DNA from: Neobacillus niacini
GTDB lineage: Bacteria; Bacillota; Bacilli; Bacillales; Cytobacillaceae
Assembly (NCBI RefSeq): GCF_019749295.1
Contig: NZ_JACWFG010000011.1
Location: 186,001-250,000 of the forward strand
DNA: 64,000 bases
Direction of reading: 5' to 3'
Shown here in pieces: positions 1 through 8,723 of the stretch. Within the stretch, counting starts at the first letter, position 1. Every line of letters starts with the position of its first letter. The notes beneath the pieces were generated by a model. That model saw only the letters and a program-made list of their open reading frames with translations. It searched no databases and had not been told where the DNA came from. Made by a program: the position numbers and the translations under genes.

Positions 1-17
1 GTAGGGAGGCGCAGCAG

Positions 18-884
18 TTGAATAAGTTAGCAAATAAAACGTACACCTATTACTTCTTATTACCAGCAGGAATTGTTTATTTTGTCTTTTTCTTGTTGCC
101 AACGATTATGTCCCTGTTTTTCAGTATGACATGGTGGACATTAACAGATTGGAAATTTATTGGTTTTGAAAACTTCGTAACATTTTTAACAGAACCTTCA
201 CTAAATATCGGTTTTAAAAACACTCTAATATATGCTGTTGTGACGAGCGGTTTGAAGGTCATTATTGGTCTTCTGCTAGGTGTTTTCCTTAGTTCAAAGC
301 TGAAAACAGTCGGATTTATTCGTTCAATGGTTTTTTTTCCAACTTTACTTAGTACCATAGCTGTTGGGATTGCTTTTACCATGATGATGCATCCTTCACA
401 AGGGATTATCAATATTGTGCTTAGTGGTCTGGGAATTGTTGGTCCAGATTGGTTAGGTGACACCAAGATTGCTCTATTATCCGTCGCTTTAGTGGATGTA
501 TGGAAAGGTATCGGGATGGCAACTGTCATTTTCATCGCTGGTATTATGTCAATTCCAGAGGATTATTATGAAGCACTTATGATGGATGGCGGAAATGCTT
601 GGCATAAATTTAAAAGCATCATTTTACCGCTTAGCCGGCCGGCAATGAACACAGTCATTATCTTATCTTTTATTGGCGGGTTACGTTCGTTTGATTTAAT
701 TTGGACAATGACAAAAGGCGGTCCAGGTTTTAGTACGGACCTGATAGCTTCAATTATTTATAAACAATATCAGGCAGGTTTCTTCGGCCTCTCAACAGCA
801 GGAAACGTGATCCTTTTCATACTCGTTTCTGCTTTAGCCTTCCCTCTGTATGCGTATCTGAATAAAAAAGAGGTGGATTTGTAA
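18..884 (+). CDS. ABC sugar transporter permease, MalF/LplB type
   Basis: Inner-membrane permease of a binding-protein-dependent sugar importer, 288 residues, the usual family length. Six or so hydrophobic segments are visible, and the EAA loop that contacts the ATPase is clear near residues 187-210 (EALMMDGG followed by ILPLSRP). The TTG start is preceded by GGGAGG at a good distance. It overlaps the next permease by one base, so the two are translationally coupled. The binding protein would be expected just left of the window; no ATPase gene is visible, which is common for systems sharing an MsmX-type ATPase. The rhamnosidases downstream suggest the substrate is a rhamnogalacturonan or rhamnosyl oligosaccharide. 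The substrate is inferred. Confidence 0.9.
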   Translation: MNKLANKTYTYYFLLPAGIVYFVFFLLPTIMSLFFSMTWWTLTDWKFIGFENFVTFLTEPSLNIGFKNTLIYAVVTSGLKVIIGLLLGVFLSSKLKTVGFIRSMVFFPTLLSTIAVGIAFTMMMHPSQGIINIVLSGLGIVGPDWLGDTKIALLSVALVDVWKGIGMATVIFIAGIMSIPEDYYEALMMDGGNAWHKFKSIILPLSRPAMNTVIILSFIGGLRSFDLIWTMTKGGPGFSTDLIASIIYKQYQAGFFGLSTAGNVILFILVSALAFPLYAYLNKKEVDL

Positions 885-1777
885 TGAGTAAGGCAGTATT
901 AAGTAACCCTAATTCAACCCCCATAGTAAATCCAAAAAGCAGGGTAAAGACAGGTAAAAAGCTATGGAAACTATTTGTTGAAACTTTTTCCGTTTTGGCT
1001 ACATTAGGTATCTTTGGAATCCCTTTCTATTTTGTCATAATAAATGCTTTTAAGAATTCGCAGGAATCTTCTCTATTAAATATGGATTGGCCCAGCTCTT
1101 TTCATTTAATAGAGAATATGAAAGAAGTAATAAGTGCAAGAGATGGCATGATTATTCGGGCTTTCTTTAATAGTGTGATGATAACCGGTATTTCGATCGT
1201 ATTGTTAATCATACTCGGTGCCGCTGCTGGATATGTATTACAACGTAAAGTAACAAAAGCGACTCCATTCTTTAATTTCCTTATCCTGGCTGGGCTCATT
1301 ATCCCTCCAGCAGTAGTTCCAACCATTTGGGTTTTGCAGGAAATAGGACTGTTTAAAACAATGCCTGGAATTGTCTTTGTAGAGGTGGCCTTGAATTTGC
1401 CATTTACAATTTTATTGTATCGAGGGTTTATGGTGACGATTCCTAAGTCACTAGATGAAGCAGCACTAATGGATGGATGTGGGAGATTTAGATTGTTTAT
1501 TAACATTATTTTACCTTTGTTAAAACCAGTGTCAGCAACTGTAATCGTGCTAACAGCTGTGAGTGTCTACAATGATTTCGTTAATCCACTATACTTCTTC
1601 CCAGGTGCAGAAAACGCAACATTACAGTTAACACTCTATAATTTTATGAGCATGTACATTACAAAGTGGAATCTACTCTTTACAAATGTTCTCTTAATCT
1701 CTATTCCGCCGTTGATCCTATTTATTATTTTTAACAAGAAGATTGTTGCGGGTATGACAGCAGGGTCGATTAAGTAG
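884..1777 (+). CDS. ABC sugar transporter permease, MalG/YtcP type
   Basis: Second permease of the same importer, 297 residues, with an N-terminal cytoplasmic stretch of about 27 residues, six predicted membrane segments and the EAA motif (EAALMDGCG then ILPLLKP) in the C-terminal half. It starts inside the stop codon of the preceding permease, which indicates obligate co-translation and a heteromeric pore. The substrate is inferred from the neighbouring alpha-L-rhamnosidases to be a pectin-derived oligosaccharide. Confidence 0.9.
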   Translation: MSKAVLSNPNSTPIVNPKSRVKTGKKLWKLFVETFSVLATLGIFGIPFYFVIINAFKNSQESSLLNMDWPSSFHLIENMKEVISARDGMIIRAFFNSVMITGISIVLLIILGAAAGYVLQRKVTKATPFFNFLILAGLIIPPAVVPTIWVLQEIGLFKTMPGIVFVEVALNLPFTILLYRGFMVTIPKSLDEAALMDGCGRFRLFINIILPLLKPVSATVIVLTAVSVYNDFVNPLYFFPGAENATLQLTLYNFMSMYITKWNLLFTNVLLISIPPLILFIIFNKKIVAGMTAGSIK

Positions 1778-1805
1778 AGTATATTTTCCAAAACGAGATA
1801 GAAAA

Positions 1806-1849
1806 AAAGACCCGAAAGTCCGTAGTAATGCTGAAGTAATCGGGTCTTT
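1806..1849 (+). promoter_or_regulatory. 10-bp perfect hairpin between permease and rhamnosidase genes
   Basis: AAAGACCCGA and TCGGGTCTTT pair perfectly across a 24-nt loop. The right arm is followed by ACATGGAGGAG, which is the ribosome binding site of the next gene, and there is no U-tract. It could be a weak terminator, an mRNA-stability element or an attenuator lowering enzyme relative to transporter. The stem is seen; the function is inferred. Confidence 0.45.
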
Positions 1850-1864
1850 ACATGGAGGAGTTTT

Positions 1865-4732
1865 ATGGAATGGAAGGCAAAGTGGATTTGGGATAAAAGT
1901 GGTGAACGTCCGAGAAATCAATGGTCCTGTTTCAGAAAAACATTTACCAATTCTTTGGAATATGAATCTGCAACATTATCTATTTCGGTAGACACAAAAT
2001 ATACGGTGTATTTGAACGGTGAACAAATAGGGGCTGGTCCAGTTCGCGGCTGGACAGATGAATGGTATTATGACCAATACGATTTGTGCGGGTTAAATAA
2101 AGGGGAAAATGTGCTCGCAGTATTAGTCAATCATTATGGAATGGGAACGATGCATTATATTGAAGGACGCGGTGGATTAATCGCACAAATTGATTTTTAT
2201 CAAGATGGCCAAGTGATTGATCAATTGCTGACTGATGATCACTGGAGGACAGCAATTCACGATAGTTTTAAAAAAGAATCTGTGAAAATGTCAAATTGCT
2301 TACCATGGTCGGAAATCTATGATGCAGGACTGTTTTACACTGATTGGAATCAGTTGAATTTTGACGATTCAACTTGGAATCATGCTGAAATCATCGGTTT
2401 GTTTGGGGTCAATCCATGGAAAACTTTAATACCTAGAGATATTCCTCATCTAACTAATGAACATGTTTTTCCAAAAAGAGTCTTAGATTTAAAAGAAGTT
2501 AATCCCATTTCACAGCATTATTCGATTGATTTAAAACCAACATTTTTCCCTGGTGAAGTAGATAATAACTCAGGAAAGATTATGCAAGGATTTGTTGTTA
2601 CTGAAATTCAAGCGGAGCGAGATGCTGAGGGAGTTATGACCCTGACTTTTGATGCACATGCAGAAGCAAAATGGGAATTCACATTGAACGGAGATACCTA
2701 TAAAACTCAAAATGGAAAATATGAAAATGTAAAACTGAGAAAAGGTTCTAACCTATTATTAATAGATGTGGGTGGATCCTTTCACGAACCAACCATTCAT
2801 CTGGCTTTTGATTTTTCTCGAAAAATTAAGTTGAAAGCACCTTTTTATCAAGATGATTCGAGGTTTTTGGCAATTGGACCATTTTATACGGAAACCCGGC
2901 TGCAAATAGGCAAACCTGTTCGAAATTCTGTACCCGTTCATGAGGAATATTTACAAATGCAGCAAGTAACAACGTTAAGTGAATTAGAAGCTTTTAAAAA
3001 ATGGATAAAGGTAATTCCAAACGATCATGTTTTTACTGAAAACGTAAGTCTTCTTTCCATATTTAAAAAGGACATAAAAAGACATGCTCTCGATTTTAGA
3101 CACCAGAATATGATTTTGCCAAATCACAGTTTTACGTTGATAGAACCAAAGGAGAAAGGGGACACAGAATATTTAATTGACTTCGGTAAGGAATACTTAG
3201 GATATGTTGAGTTTGAAATAGAAGCAGCGAAAGGGACGATTTTCGACTTCTTTTTCTTTGAAAGCCTCCATCAAGATGGAAGGATTGAGCATACCTTTTC
3301 CTTAAACAATTCTTTACGATATGTTGCAGCAGACGGTCGGCAGGTGTATCGGTCTTTTATTCCTAGAGGGTTCCGCTATTTGTTATTAACGATTCGAAAT
3401 TTTAACACACCATGCAAAATCTTTAGGATAAAGGTGGATGTCACAACATTTCCAACAGCAAATGTTGGAGCATTTAGCAGTTCTGATTATCAGTTAAATC
3501 AAATATGGGAAATCTCACAGCACACAGTCCGCATGTGTGCACAGGATACCATCATCGACTGTCCAGCTTATGAACAGGCACTTTGGACGGGTGATTCCTA
3601 TAATATATCCCTCATGAATTACTATACATTTGGAAACTATGATTTAATTAGACGCTGCTTAAAGCTAATCTCCAAATCTGTTTACCGCTCTCCATTACCA
3701 GAATCACATGTACCAAGCGGGTGGCAGAATGTTTTAACAGCATGGTCAATTCTATGGATGATGGCATGCCGGGAATACTATCGCTATTCTGGCGACTTAG
3801 ATTTTATTAAAGAAGTTTACCCGGAACTCAAGCTCACAGTTCAACGTTTTCAGCAATTTATTAATGATAAAGGATTAGTAGAAATTGGTGCTTGGAACAT
3901 GTTAGATTGGGCCCCAATGGATACAAATCATAAAATTGTTACTCACCAAATTGCACTTCTGGTCGAAGCCTTACGACAAACCTCCTATTTAGCTTCGATT
4001 ATCGGTGAACATGAAGATCAAATAAACTTTCTCACTATCGCAAAAAATCTAAAGTTAGCAATCAACAAATACTTATGGGACGAGGAAGGAAAAGTTTTTA
4101 TTGATAGTATTCATGAGGATGGGACTAAGTCTAAAATTCACAGCATTCAAACAAACCTTATGATCTATTTAACAGATTGTGCAGAAGGTCATCGCAGGAA
4201 TTTAATAGAGGAGTATATAAAAAATCCTCCTGAGAGATTTGTTCAAATTAAAAGTCCCTTTGTTCTATTTTTCTATTATCAAGCCTTAATGAATTTAGGA
4301 GAAAACGCTAGAGTAATAGAAAATATTCGTGAAATCTATGGGTTTATGCTGGAGCATGACGCTACAACCTGTTGGGAAGGCTGGGAGTTAATTGAGGGGG
4401 ACTTCAGCCGGAGCCATTGTCATGCGTGGTCTGCAGCCCCAACATATGTTTTTGGGATCCTATATCTAGGGGTAAAACCGCTCGAACCAGGATTTAAAAA
4501 AGTATCCATAGCTCCGAATTTAAATGGGTTAAAGTGGATAAAAGGGTCTGTGCCAATTCCTCAAGGCAGGATTGATATTTATTGTAAAGACTTAGGCGAC
4601 TTTATTGACTTACAGATTACGGTACCTGAAGAAGTTGAAATAGAAATTACTGCATCAGAATCCACAAAAATTCTGGTAAATGGAAAGCCATTTTCTACAG
4701 CTTCCAATCATTTAGTCAATCTATCAAACTGA
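1865..4732 (+). CDS. GH78-like alpha-L-rhamnosidase (cytoplasmic)
   Basis: 955 residues without a signal peptide, so it should act on imported oligosaccharides. The N-terminal beta-sandwich part (about residues 1-300) opens with the WKAKWIWD-type motif found in rhamnosidase N domains. The (alpha/alpha)6 catalytic part follows (about 540-860), with DCPAYEQALWTGD near residue 564 at the place where classical GH78 enzymes have DCPQRDERLGWTGD. A CWEGWE motif lies near 835, and the C-terminal beta domain begins near 873. The start is set by GGAGGAG 8 nt upstream. It sits 15 bp before the second rhamnosidase gene. The altered catalytic motif suggests a distinct subfamily and possibly different linkage specificity. 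Family assignment is good; exact substrate is unknown. Confidence 0.8.
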   Translation: MEWKAKWIWDKSGERPRNQWSCFRKTFTNSLEYESATLSISVDTKYTVYLNGEQIGAGPVRGWTDEWYYDQYDLCGLNKGENVLAVLVNHYGMGTMHYIEGRGGLIAQIDFYQDGQVIDQLLTDDHWRTAIHDSFKKESVKMSNCLPWSEIYDAGLFYTDWNQLNFDDSTWNHAEIIGLFGVNPWKTLIPRDIPHLTNEHVFPKRVLDLKEVNPISQHYSIDLKPTFFPGEVDNNSGKIMQGFVVTEIQAERDAEGVMTLTFDAHAEAKWEFTLNGDTYKTQNGKYENVKLRKGSNLLLIDVGGSFHEPTIHLAFDFSRKIKLKAPFYQDDSRFLAIGPFYTETRLQIGKPVRNSVPVHEEYLQMQQVTTLSELEAFKKWIKVIPNDHVFTENVSLLSIFKKDIKRHALDFRHQNMILPNHSFTLIEPKEKGDTEYLIDFGKEYLGYVEFEIEAAKGTIFDFFFFESLHQDGRIEHTFSLNNSLRYVAADGRQVYRSFIPRGFRYLLLTIRNFNTPCKIFRIKVDVTTFPTANVGAFSSSDYQLNQIWEISQHTVRMCAQDTIIDCPAYEQALWTGDSYNISLMNYYTFGNYDLIRRCLKLISKSVYRSPLPESHVPSGWQNVLTAWSILWMMACREYYRYSGDLDFIKEVYPELKLTVQRFQQFINDKGLVEIGAWNMLDWAPMDTNHKIVTHQIALLVEALRQTSYLASIIGEHEDQINFLTIAKNLKLAINKYLWDEEGKVFIDSIHEDGTKSKIHSIQTNLMIYLTDCAEGHRRNLIEEYIKNPPERFVQIKSPFVLFFYYQALMNLGENARVIENIREIYGFMLEHDATTCWEGWELIEGDFSRSHCHAWSAAPTYVFGILYLGVKPLEPGFKKVSIAPNLNGLKWIKGSVPIPQGRIDIYCKDLGDFIDLQITVPEEVEIEITASESTKILVNGKPFSTASNHLVNLSN

Positions 4733-4747
4733 AAAGAGTGATTCCGA

Positions 4748-7669
4748 ATGAACAAATTATCTGTGTCATCCCTAACATGTGAGTATGTACAAAATCCACT
4801 CGGTATGGATATTCGTAAGCCGCGGATAAGCTGGCAAGTCCAATCAAATCGTCGTGGAACGATGCAACAGGCCTATCAATTACAAGTCTCATTTACTAAG
4901 GAACGTTTTGATCAGCCGCTTTGGGACACAGGCTATACAAAGTCGGATCAATCGCTGCATATCACGTATGACGGTCCAGAGCTATCATCATGTACAAGAT
5001 ATTATTACCGGGTAAAGGTTTGGGATAACTTTGGCAGGGAGTCAGATTGGAGCCGTGTTTCGTGGTGGGAAACAGCATTTTTCGAAGCTAGTGAATGGAA
5101 GGCAAGCTGGATTACACCAAATCCTCAGCAGCTTGCTCCGGAATCAGAACCCGCTTTTCTATTGCGTAAGGAATTTGAATTAAAAACTGGAATTCTATCA
5201 GCACGATTATATGTCACAGGTGCTGGGTTATACGAGCTTCATTTAAATGGAGAACGAGTTGGAGATGAATTACTTACACCTGGCTGGACGAGTTACCATA
5301 AAAGATTACAGTATCAGACATATGATGTAACAGCACAGCTGAATAGCAGTTCGAATGCAGTCGGGGTTATGTTGGCAGACGGCTGGTACAAGGGCAATCT
5401 TGCTTGGGAAGGCAAACGGAATTTTTATGGTGATAAACGAGGGATATTGCTTCAATTAAATGTTCGGTATCTGGACGGAACGGAAGAGGTTATCGTAACG
5501 GATTCTACATGGAAGGCTTCTACTGGTCCCATTTTGTTATCAGAAATTTATCATGGTGAAACGTATGATGCACGCCTTGAGCAAAAAGGCTGGTGCAAAT
5601 CAGGTTTTAATGAAACAAATTGGAAGAGTGTAGTGGTTCATAACTTTCGGCTGACCAATTTGGTTGCACAGGAAAATAATCCTGTCAGAGTTACGGAGAC
5701 TCTTGAACCTATCACTGCTTTTGTTGCACCTAATGGAGATTCTGTGATTGATATGGGGCAAAACATGGTAGGCAGGATTCGGTTCAAGGTACAGGCCCCT
5801 TCAGGTACAAACATTGTTTTGAAGCATGCTGAGGTACTCGATAAGGAAGGAAATATATACTTTGGCAACCTCCGAAGTGCAAGGCAGACAATTAAATATA
5901 TTACCAAAGGTGAGGGTGTGGAGGAATATTCACCTGCTTTCACCTTTCAAGGCTTTCGCTATGTAAAGGTCGAGGGTTATCCTCTTCAAGATGGCGTGCT
6001 GCCTGTTACGAATTTTGTTGGCGAGGTCATTCATACCGATATGGAGCAGACAGGTGTATTTGAAACTTCAAACCCGCAAGTAAACCAGCTTCAACAAAAT
6101 ATTGTTTGGGGACAAAGGGGTAATTTTGTGGACGTCCCTACTGATTGCCCGCAGCGTGACGAACGATTGGGCTGGACTGGGGATGCCCAAGTATTTATCA
6201 GGACAGCACTGTTTAATTATCAGGGGGGGCCATTTTTCACAAAATGGGTAAGAGATTTAAAGGCTGACCAATTTGAGGATGGGGGTGTCCCGTTTGTTAT
6301 CCCGGATGTTCTTCCGGACGGTGAATCCTCGTCAACTGCTTGGGGAGATGCGGCAGTTATTTGTCCATGGACTGTATACCTTGTTAATGGTGATAAGCGC
6401 TTGCTGGCTGAACAATATGAAAGTATGAAAAAATGGGTAGAATTTATACGTCAGCAAGGAGACAACGAATACCTTTGGAATACTGGCTTTCAGCTGGGGG
6501 ATTGGCTGGGATTAGATGCCAAGGAGAACAGCTATATTGGCGCAACAGCTAGAGACTTGATTGCCACAGCTTTCTATGCGTATACTGCCAGACTAGTTCG
6601 GGAGGCTGCTGTAGTTTTAGGAAAAGCAGAGGATGTACGCCATTATAGTGAACTAGTTAGTGGGATTATTCGCCATTTTAATTTGGAATTTATCACTCAT
6701 AGTGGAAGGTTAACCTCACAAACTCAAACGGCTTATGTATTAGCATTAGTATTCGATTTGGTTGATGGAAGGGTGAAAGAGCGTGCTGCATTCGAATTAA
6801 ATGAGCTGGTCTTAGAAAATGATTATCACCTTACGACCGGATTTGTAGGAACGCCGTACCTGTGTTTTGCTTTATCTAATAATGGTTACCATGAAACGGC
6901 CGTTAAATTATTATTACAAGACACCTATCCATCTTGGCTGTACTCGATTTCAAAGGGAGCAACGACCATTTGGGAGCACTGGGACAGTATTAAACCAGAC
7001 GGCAGCTTTTGGAGCGATGACATGAACTCTTTCAATCATTATGCTTATGGAGCTATTGGTGATTGGATGTATCGTGTAGTAGGAGGGCTTGATATGGATG
7101 AAAGTTTCCCTGCCTATAAACGAATTCGTATTCAGCCTAGGCTGGGAGGAGCTGAACTAACGCATGTTAAGGCGGCCTATCACTCGATGTATGGAAAAGT
7201 AGTTTCAGACTGGACAATCACCGAAGATGAAGTGCAAATGGAGATTGAAATTCCTGTCAATACAACAGCAGAAATTATTCTGCCTGATGCTGTGTTAATA
7301 GATGTACAAGAAGGCGGTTTACCTCTTACTGCTTCTGAGGGTATCCTTACACAAACTACCTCTGGTGAGGATGTACGCTTAGAAGTAGGTTCCGGTGTAT
7401 ATCGTTTTATTTATCCTAATGTTAAAGGGCTGGGTAAAGTTTATACGGTTGAAACAAGACTTATCGACCTGCTTAATGATGATTGTACAAAGAGGATATT
7501 AGAATACTATGCACCAGGAATTACAAAGCCAAACCCTACTGCAAATTTAAAAATGAAAACATTAAATGAATTAGCATCTCATGAAAGAGCTAAAATTCCG
7601 CATGAAAAACTAATAGATTTAGTCAGAGATCTAAATCAGGCAGGTTCAGCCCAATATAGTTTTAAGTAA
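4748..7669 (+). CDS. GH78 alpha-L-rhamnosidase
   Basis: 973 residues with no signal peptide. The multidomain order is typical: an N-terminal Ig-like domain, a beta-sandwich domain, then the catalytic barrel. The barrel carries DCPQRDERLGWTGD at about 466-479, the classical GH78 acid motif, and TTIWEHWDS near 739. A C-terminal beta domain follows. Beyond the usual end (about residue 895) there is an extra helical tail of roughly 75 residues. The enzyme inverts alpha-L-rhamnosides to release L-rhamnose, the substrate of RhaA. It is in one transcription unit with the permeases and the other GH78-like gene, giving two intracellular rhamnosidases of different type. Confidence 0.93.
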   Translation: MNKLSVSSLTCEYVQNPLGMDIRKPRISWQVQSNRRGTMQQAYQLQVSFTKERFDQPLWDTGYTKSDQSLHITYDGPELSSCTRYYYRVKVWDNFGRESDWSRVSWWETAFFEASEWKASWITPNPQQLAPESEPAFLLRKEFELKTGILSARLYVTGAGLYELHLNGERVGDELLTPGWTSYHKRLQYQTYDVTAQLNSSSNAVGVMLADGWYKGNLAWEGKRNFYGDKRGILLQLNVRYLDGTEEVIVTDSTWKASTGPILLSEIYHGETYDARLEQKGWCKSGFNETNWKSVVVHNFRLTNLVAQENNPVRVTETLEPITAFVAPNGDSVIDMGQNMVGRIRFKVQAPSGTNIVLKHAEVLDKEGNIYFGNLRSARQTIKYITKGEGVEEYSPAFTFQGFRYVKVEGYPLQDGVLPVTNFVGEVIHTDMEQTGVFETSNPQVNQLQQNIVWGQRGNFVDVPTDCPQRDERLGWTGDAQVFIRTALFNYQGGPFFTKWVRDLKADQFEDGGVPFVIPDVLPDGESSSTAWGDAAVICPWTVYLVNGDKRLLAEQYESMKKWVEFIRQQGDNEYLWNTGFQLGDWLGLDAKENSYIGATARDLIATAFYAYTARLVREAAVVLGKAEDVRHYSELVSGIIRHFNLEFITHSGRLTSQTQTAYVLALVFDLVDGRVKERAAFELNELVLENDYHLTTGFVGTPYLCFALSNNGYHETAVKLLLQDTYPSWLYSISKGATTIWEHWDSIKPDGSFWSDDMNSFNHYAYGAIGDWMYRVVGGLDMDESFPAYKRIRIQPRLGGAELTHVKAAYHSMYGKVVSDWTITEDEVQMEIEIPVNTTAEIILPDAVLIDVQEGGLPLTASEGILTQTTSGEDVRLEVGSGVYRFIYPNVKGLGKVYTVETRLIDLLNDDCTKRILEYYAPGITKPNPTANLKMKTLNELASHERAKIPHEKLIDLVRDLNQAGSAQYSFK

Positions 7670-7756
7670 AAGGATAGAGACAACCTCCCATTTTTGTTGC
7701 TTAAAATATGATTCTTCTATATTTATGACAGACCAAGTAGTATGGGGGTGATATAG

Positions 7757-8485
7757 ATGTTGAAGGCCGTAATTTTTGATGATGAATTTATTGTCATTGA
7801 GGGGTTAAAAAGAGTCATTAACTGGTCGGAAAATGGCATTGATTTAGTTGGAACTGCAAATGATGGTATTAGTGGACTATCATTATTCTATTCTGAGAAA
7901 CCAGATATCATCTTTACTGATATTCGCATGCCCGGGATCAATGGATTGAAATTAATAGAAGAGGTCATGGATACTGCCCCTGATACCATTTGTGTTGTCA
8001 TGAGCGGGCACAGAGAATTCGAATACGTAAAGCAGGCATTGAAAATAGGGGTTGCAGATTACCTGGTGAAACCAATAACAGTTCAAATGATTGAGGAAAC
8101 AATCGATAAAATAAAGAAGAAAAAGTTAAAGGCAATGGTCCATTCTTCGTTTCCTTTTAACCATAAACATGAGGCCATTGAAAAGGCCTGTAAGTATATT
8201 TATGAAAATTATAATAAAGAAATATCACTCCAAGAAGTTGCAGAATATACAGGATTGAACCCAAATTATTTTAGCATTTTATTTAAGGATCAAATGGGGA
8301 AAACCTATATAAAATACTTAACTGAGCTCCGTATGGAAAAAGCAAAACTCATGCTTCAACAAGGTCAAAAAGTAATAAAGGTCAGCGAAAAAGTAGGGTA
8401 CCACACGTACCGCCATTTTTCCGATATCTTCAAAAAATATGTTGGCGTACCTCCAGGTCAATATAAAAAAGTAGAAAATGATTAG
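7757..8485 (+). CDS. Response regulator, receiver plus AraC-type DNA-binding domain (YesN-like)
   Basis: 242 residues. The receiver domain (1-120) shows the acidic pair at residues 8-9, the phosphoacceptor Asp at 55 (in FTDIRMPG) and the conserved Lys in YLVKP. The AraC-type double helix-turn-helix fills the C-terminal 100 residues, ending with the family signature around FSDIFKKYVGVPPGQY. It lacks the long middle region of many YesN-type regulators. It follows the rhamnosidase genes by 88 bp, with GGGGGTGATATAG before ATG. No histidine kinase gene is present in the window; the partner may lie left of it. It probably senses pectin oligosaccharides and activates the uptake or depolymerase genes (inference). 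Confidence 0.88.
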   Translation: MLKAVIFDDEFIVIEGLKRVINWSENGIDLVGTANDGISGLSLFYSEKPDIIFTDIRMPGINGLKLIEEVMDTAPDTICVVMSGHREFEYVKQALKIGVADYLVKPITVQMIEETIDKIKKKKLKAMVHSSFPFNHKHEAIEKACKYIYENYNKEISLQEVAEYTGLNPNYFSILFKDQMGKTYIKYLTELRMEKAKLMLQQGQKVIKVSEKVGYHTYRHFSDIFKKYVGVPPGQYKKVEND

Positions 8486-8489
8486 TATA

Positions 8490-8517
8490 GGGTATTCCAA
8501 TTGGAATATCCTTTTTC
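8490..8517 (+). terminator. Probable intrinsic terminator after the response regulator
   Basis: An AT-rich hairpin (GGTATTCC, loop, GGAATATCC) is followed by CTTTTTCT. The stem has one bulge, so it is moderate in strength. Confidence 0.55.
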
Positions 8518-8681
8518 TATTAATTTAATGTAAATAATAATCCAGCTGAAAAAAACAGACATTTATCTGATAAATGAGACAATTATGAAATCTTGTAAAA
8601 CCCATTAAACTAAAGGTAATAACTCTTATTTAAAAGGGGAGTGGAACAAATATAGGGGGTGCATGGTTCACTGGATTAATT

Positions 8682-8695
8682 TGAAAGCGTTTTAA
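8682..8695 (+). promoter_or_regulatory. cre-like site (CcpA) upstream of GH3 gene
   Basis: TGAAAGCGTTTTAA matches the CcpA cre consensus except near its 3' end. It lies about 30 bp before the GH3 start, where CcpA would block transcription when preferred sugars are present. The rest of the 8,518-8,714 gap is AT-rich and shows no other clear element. Confidence 0.5.
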
Positions 8696-8723
8696 TAATC
8701 TAAGAGAATAGGAAGTGGAAGCG

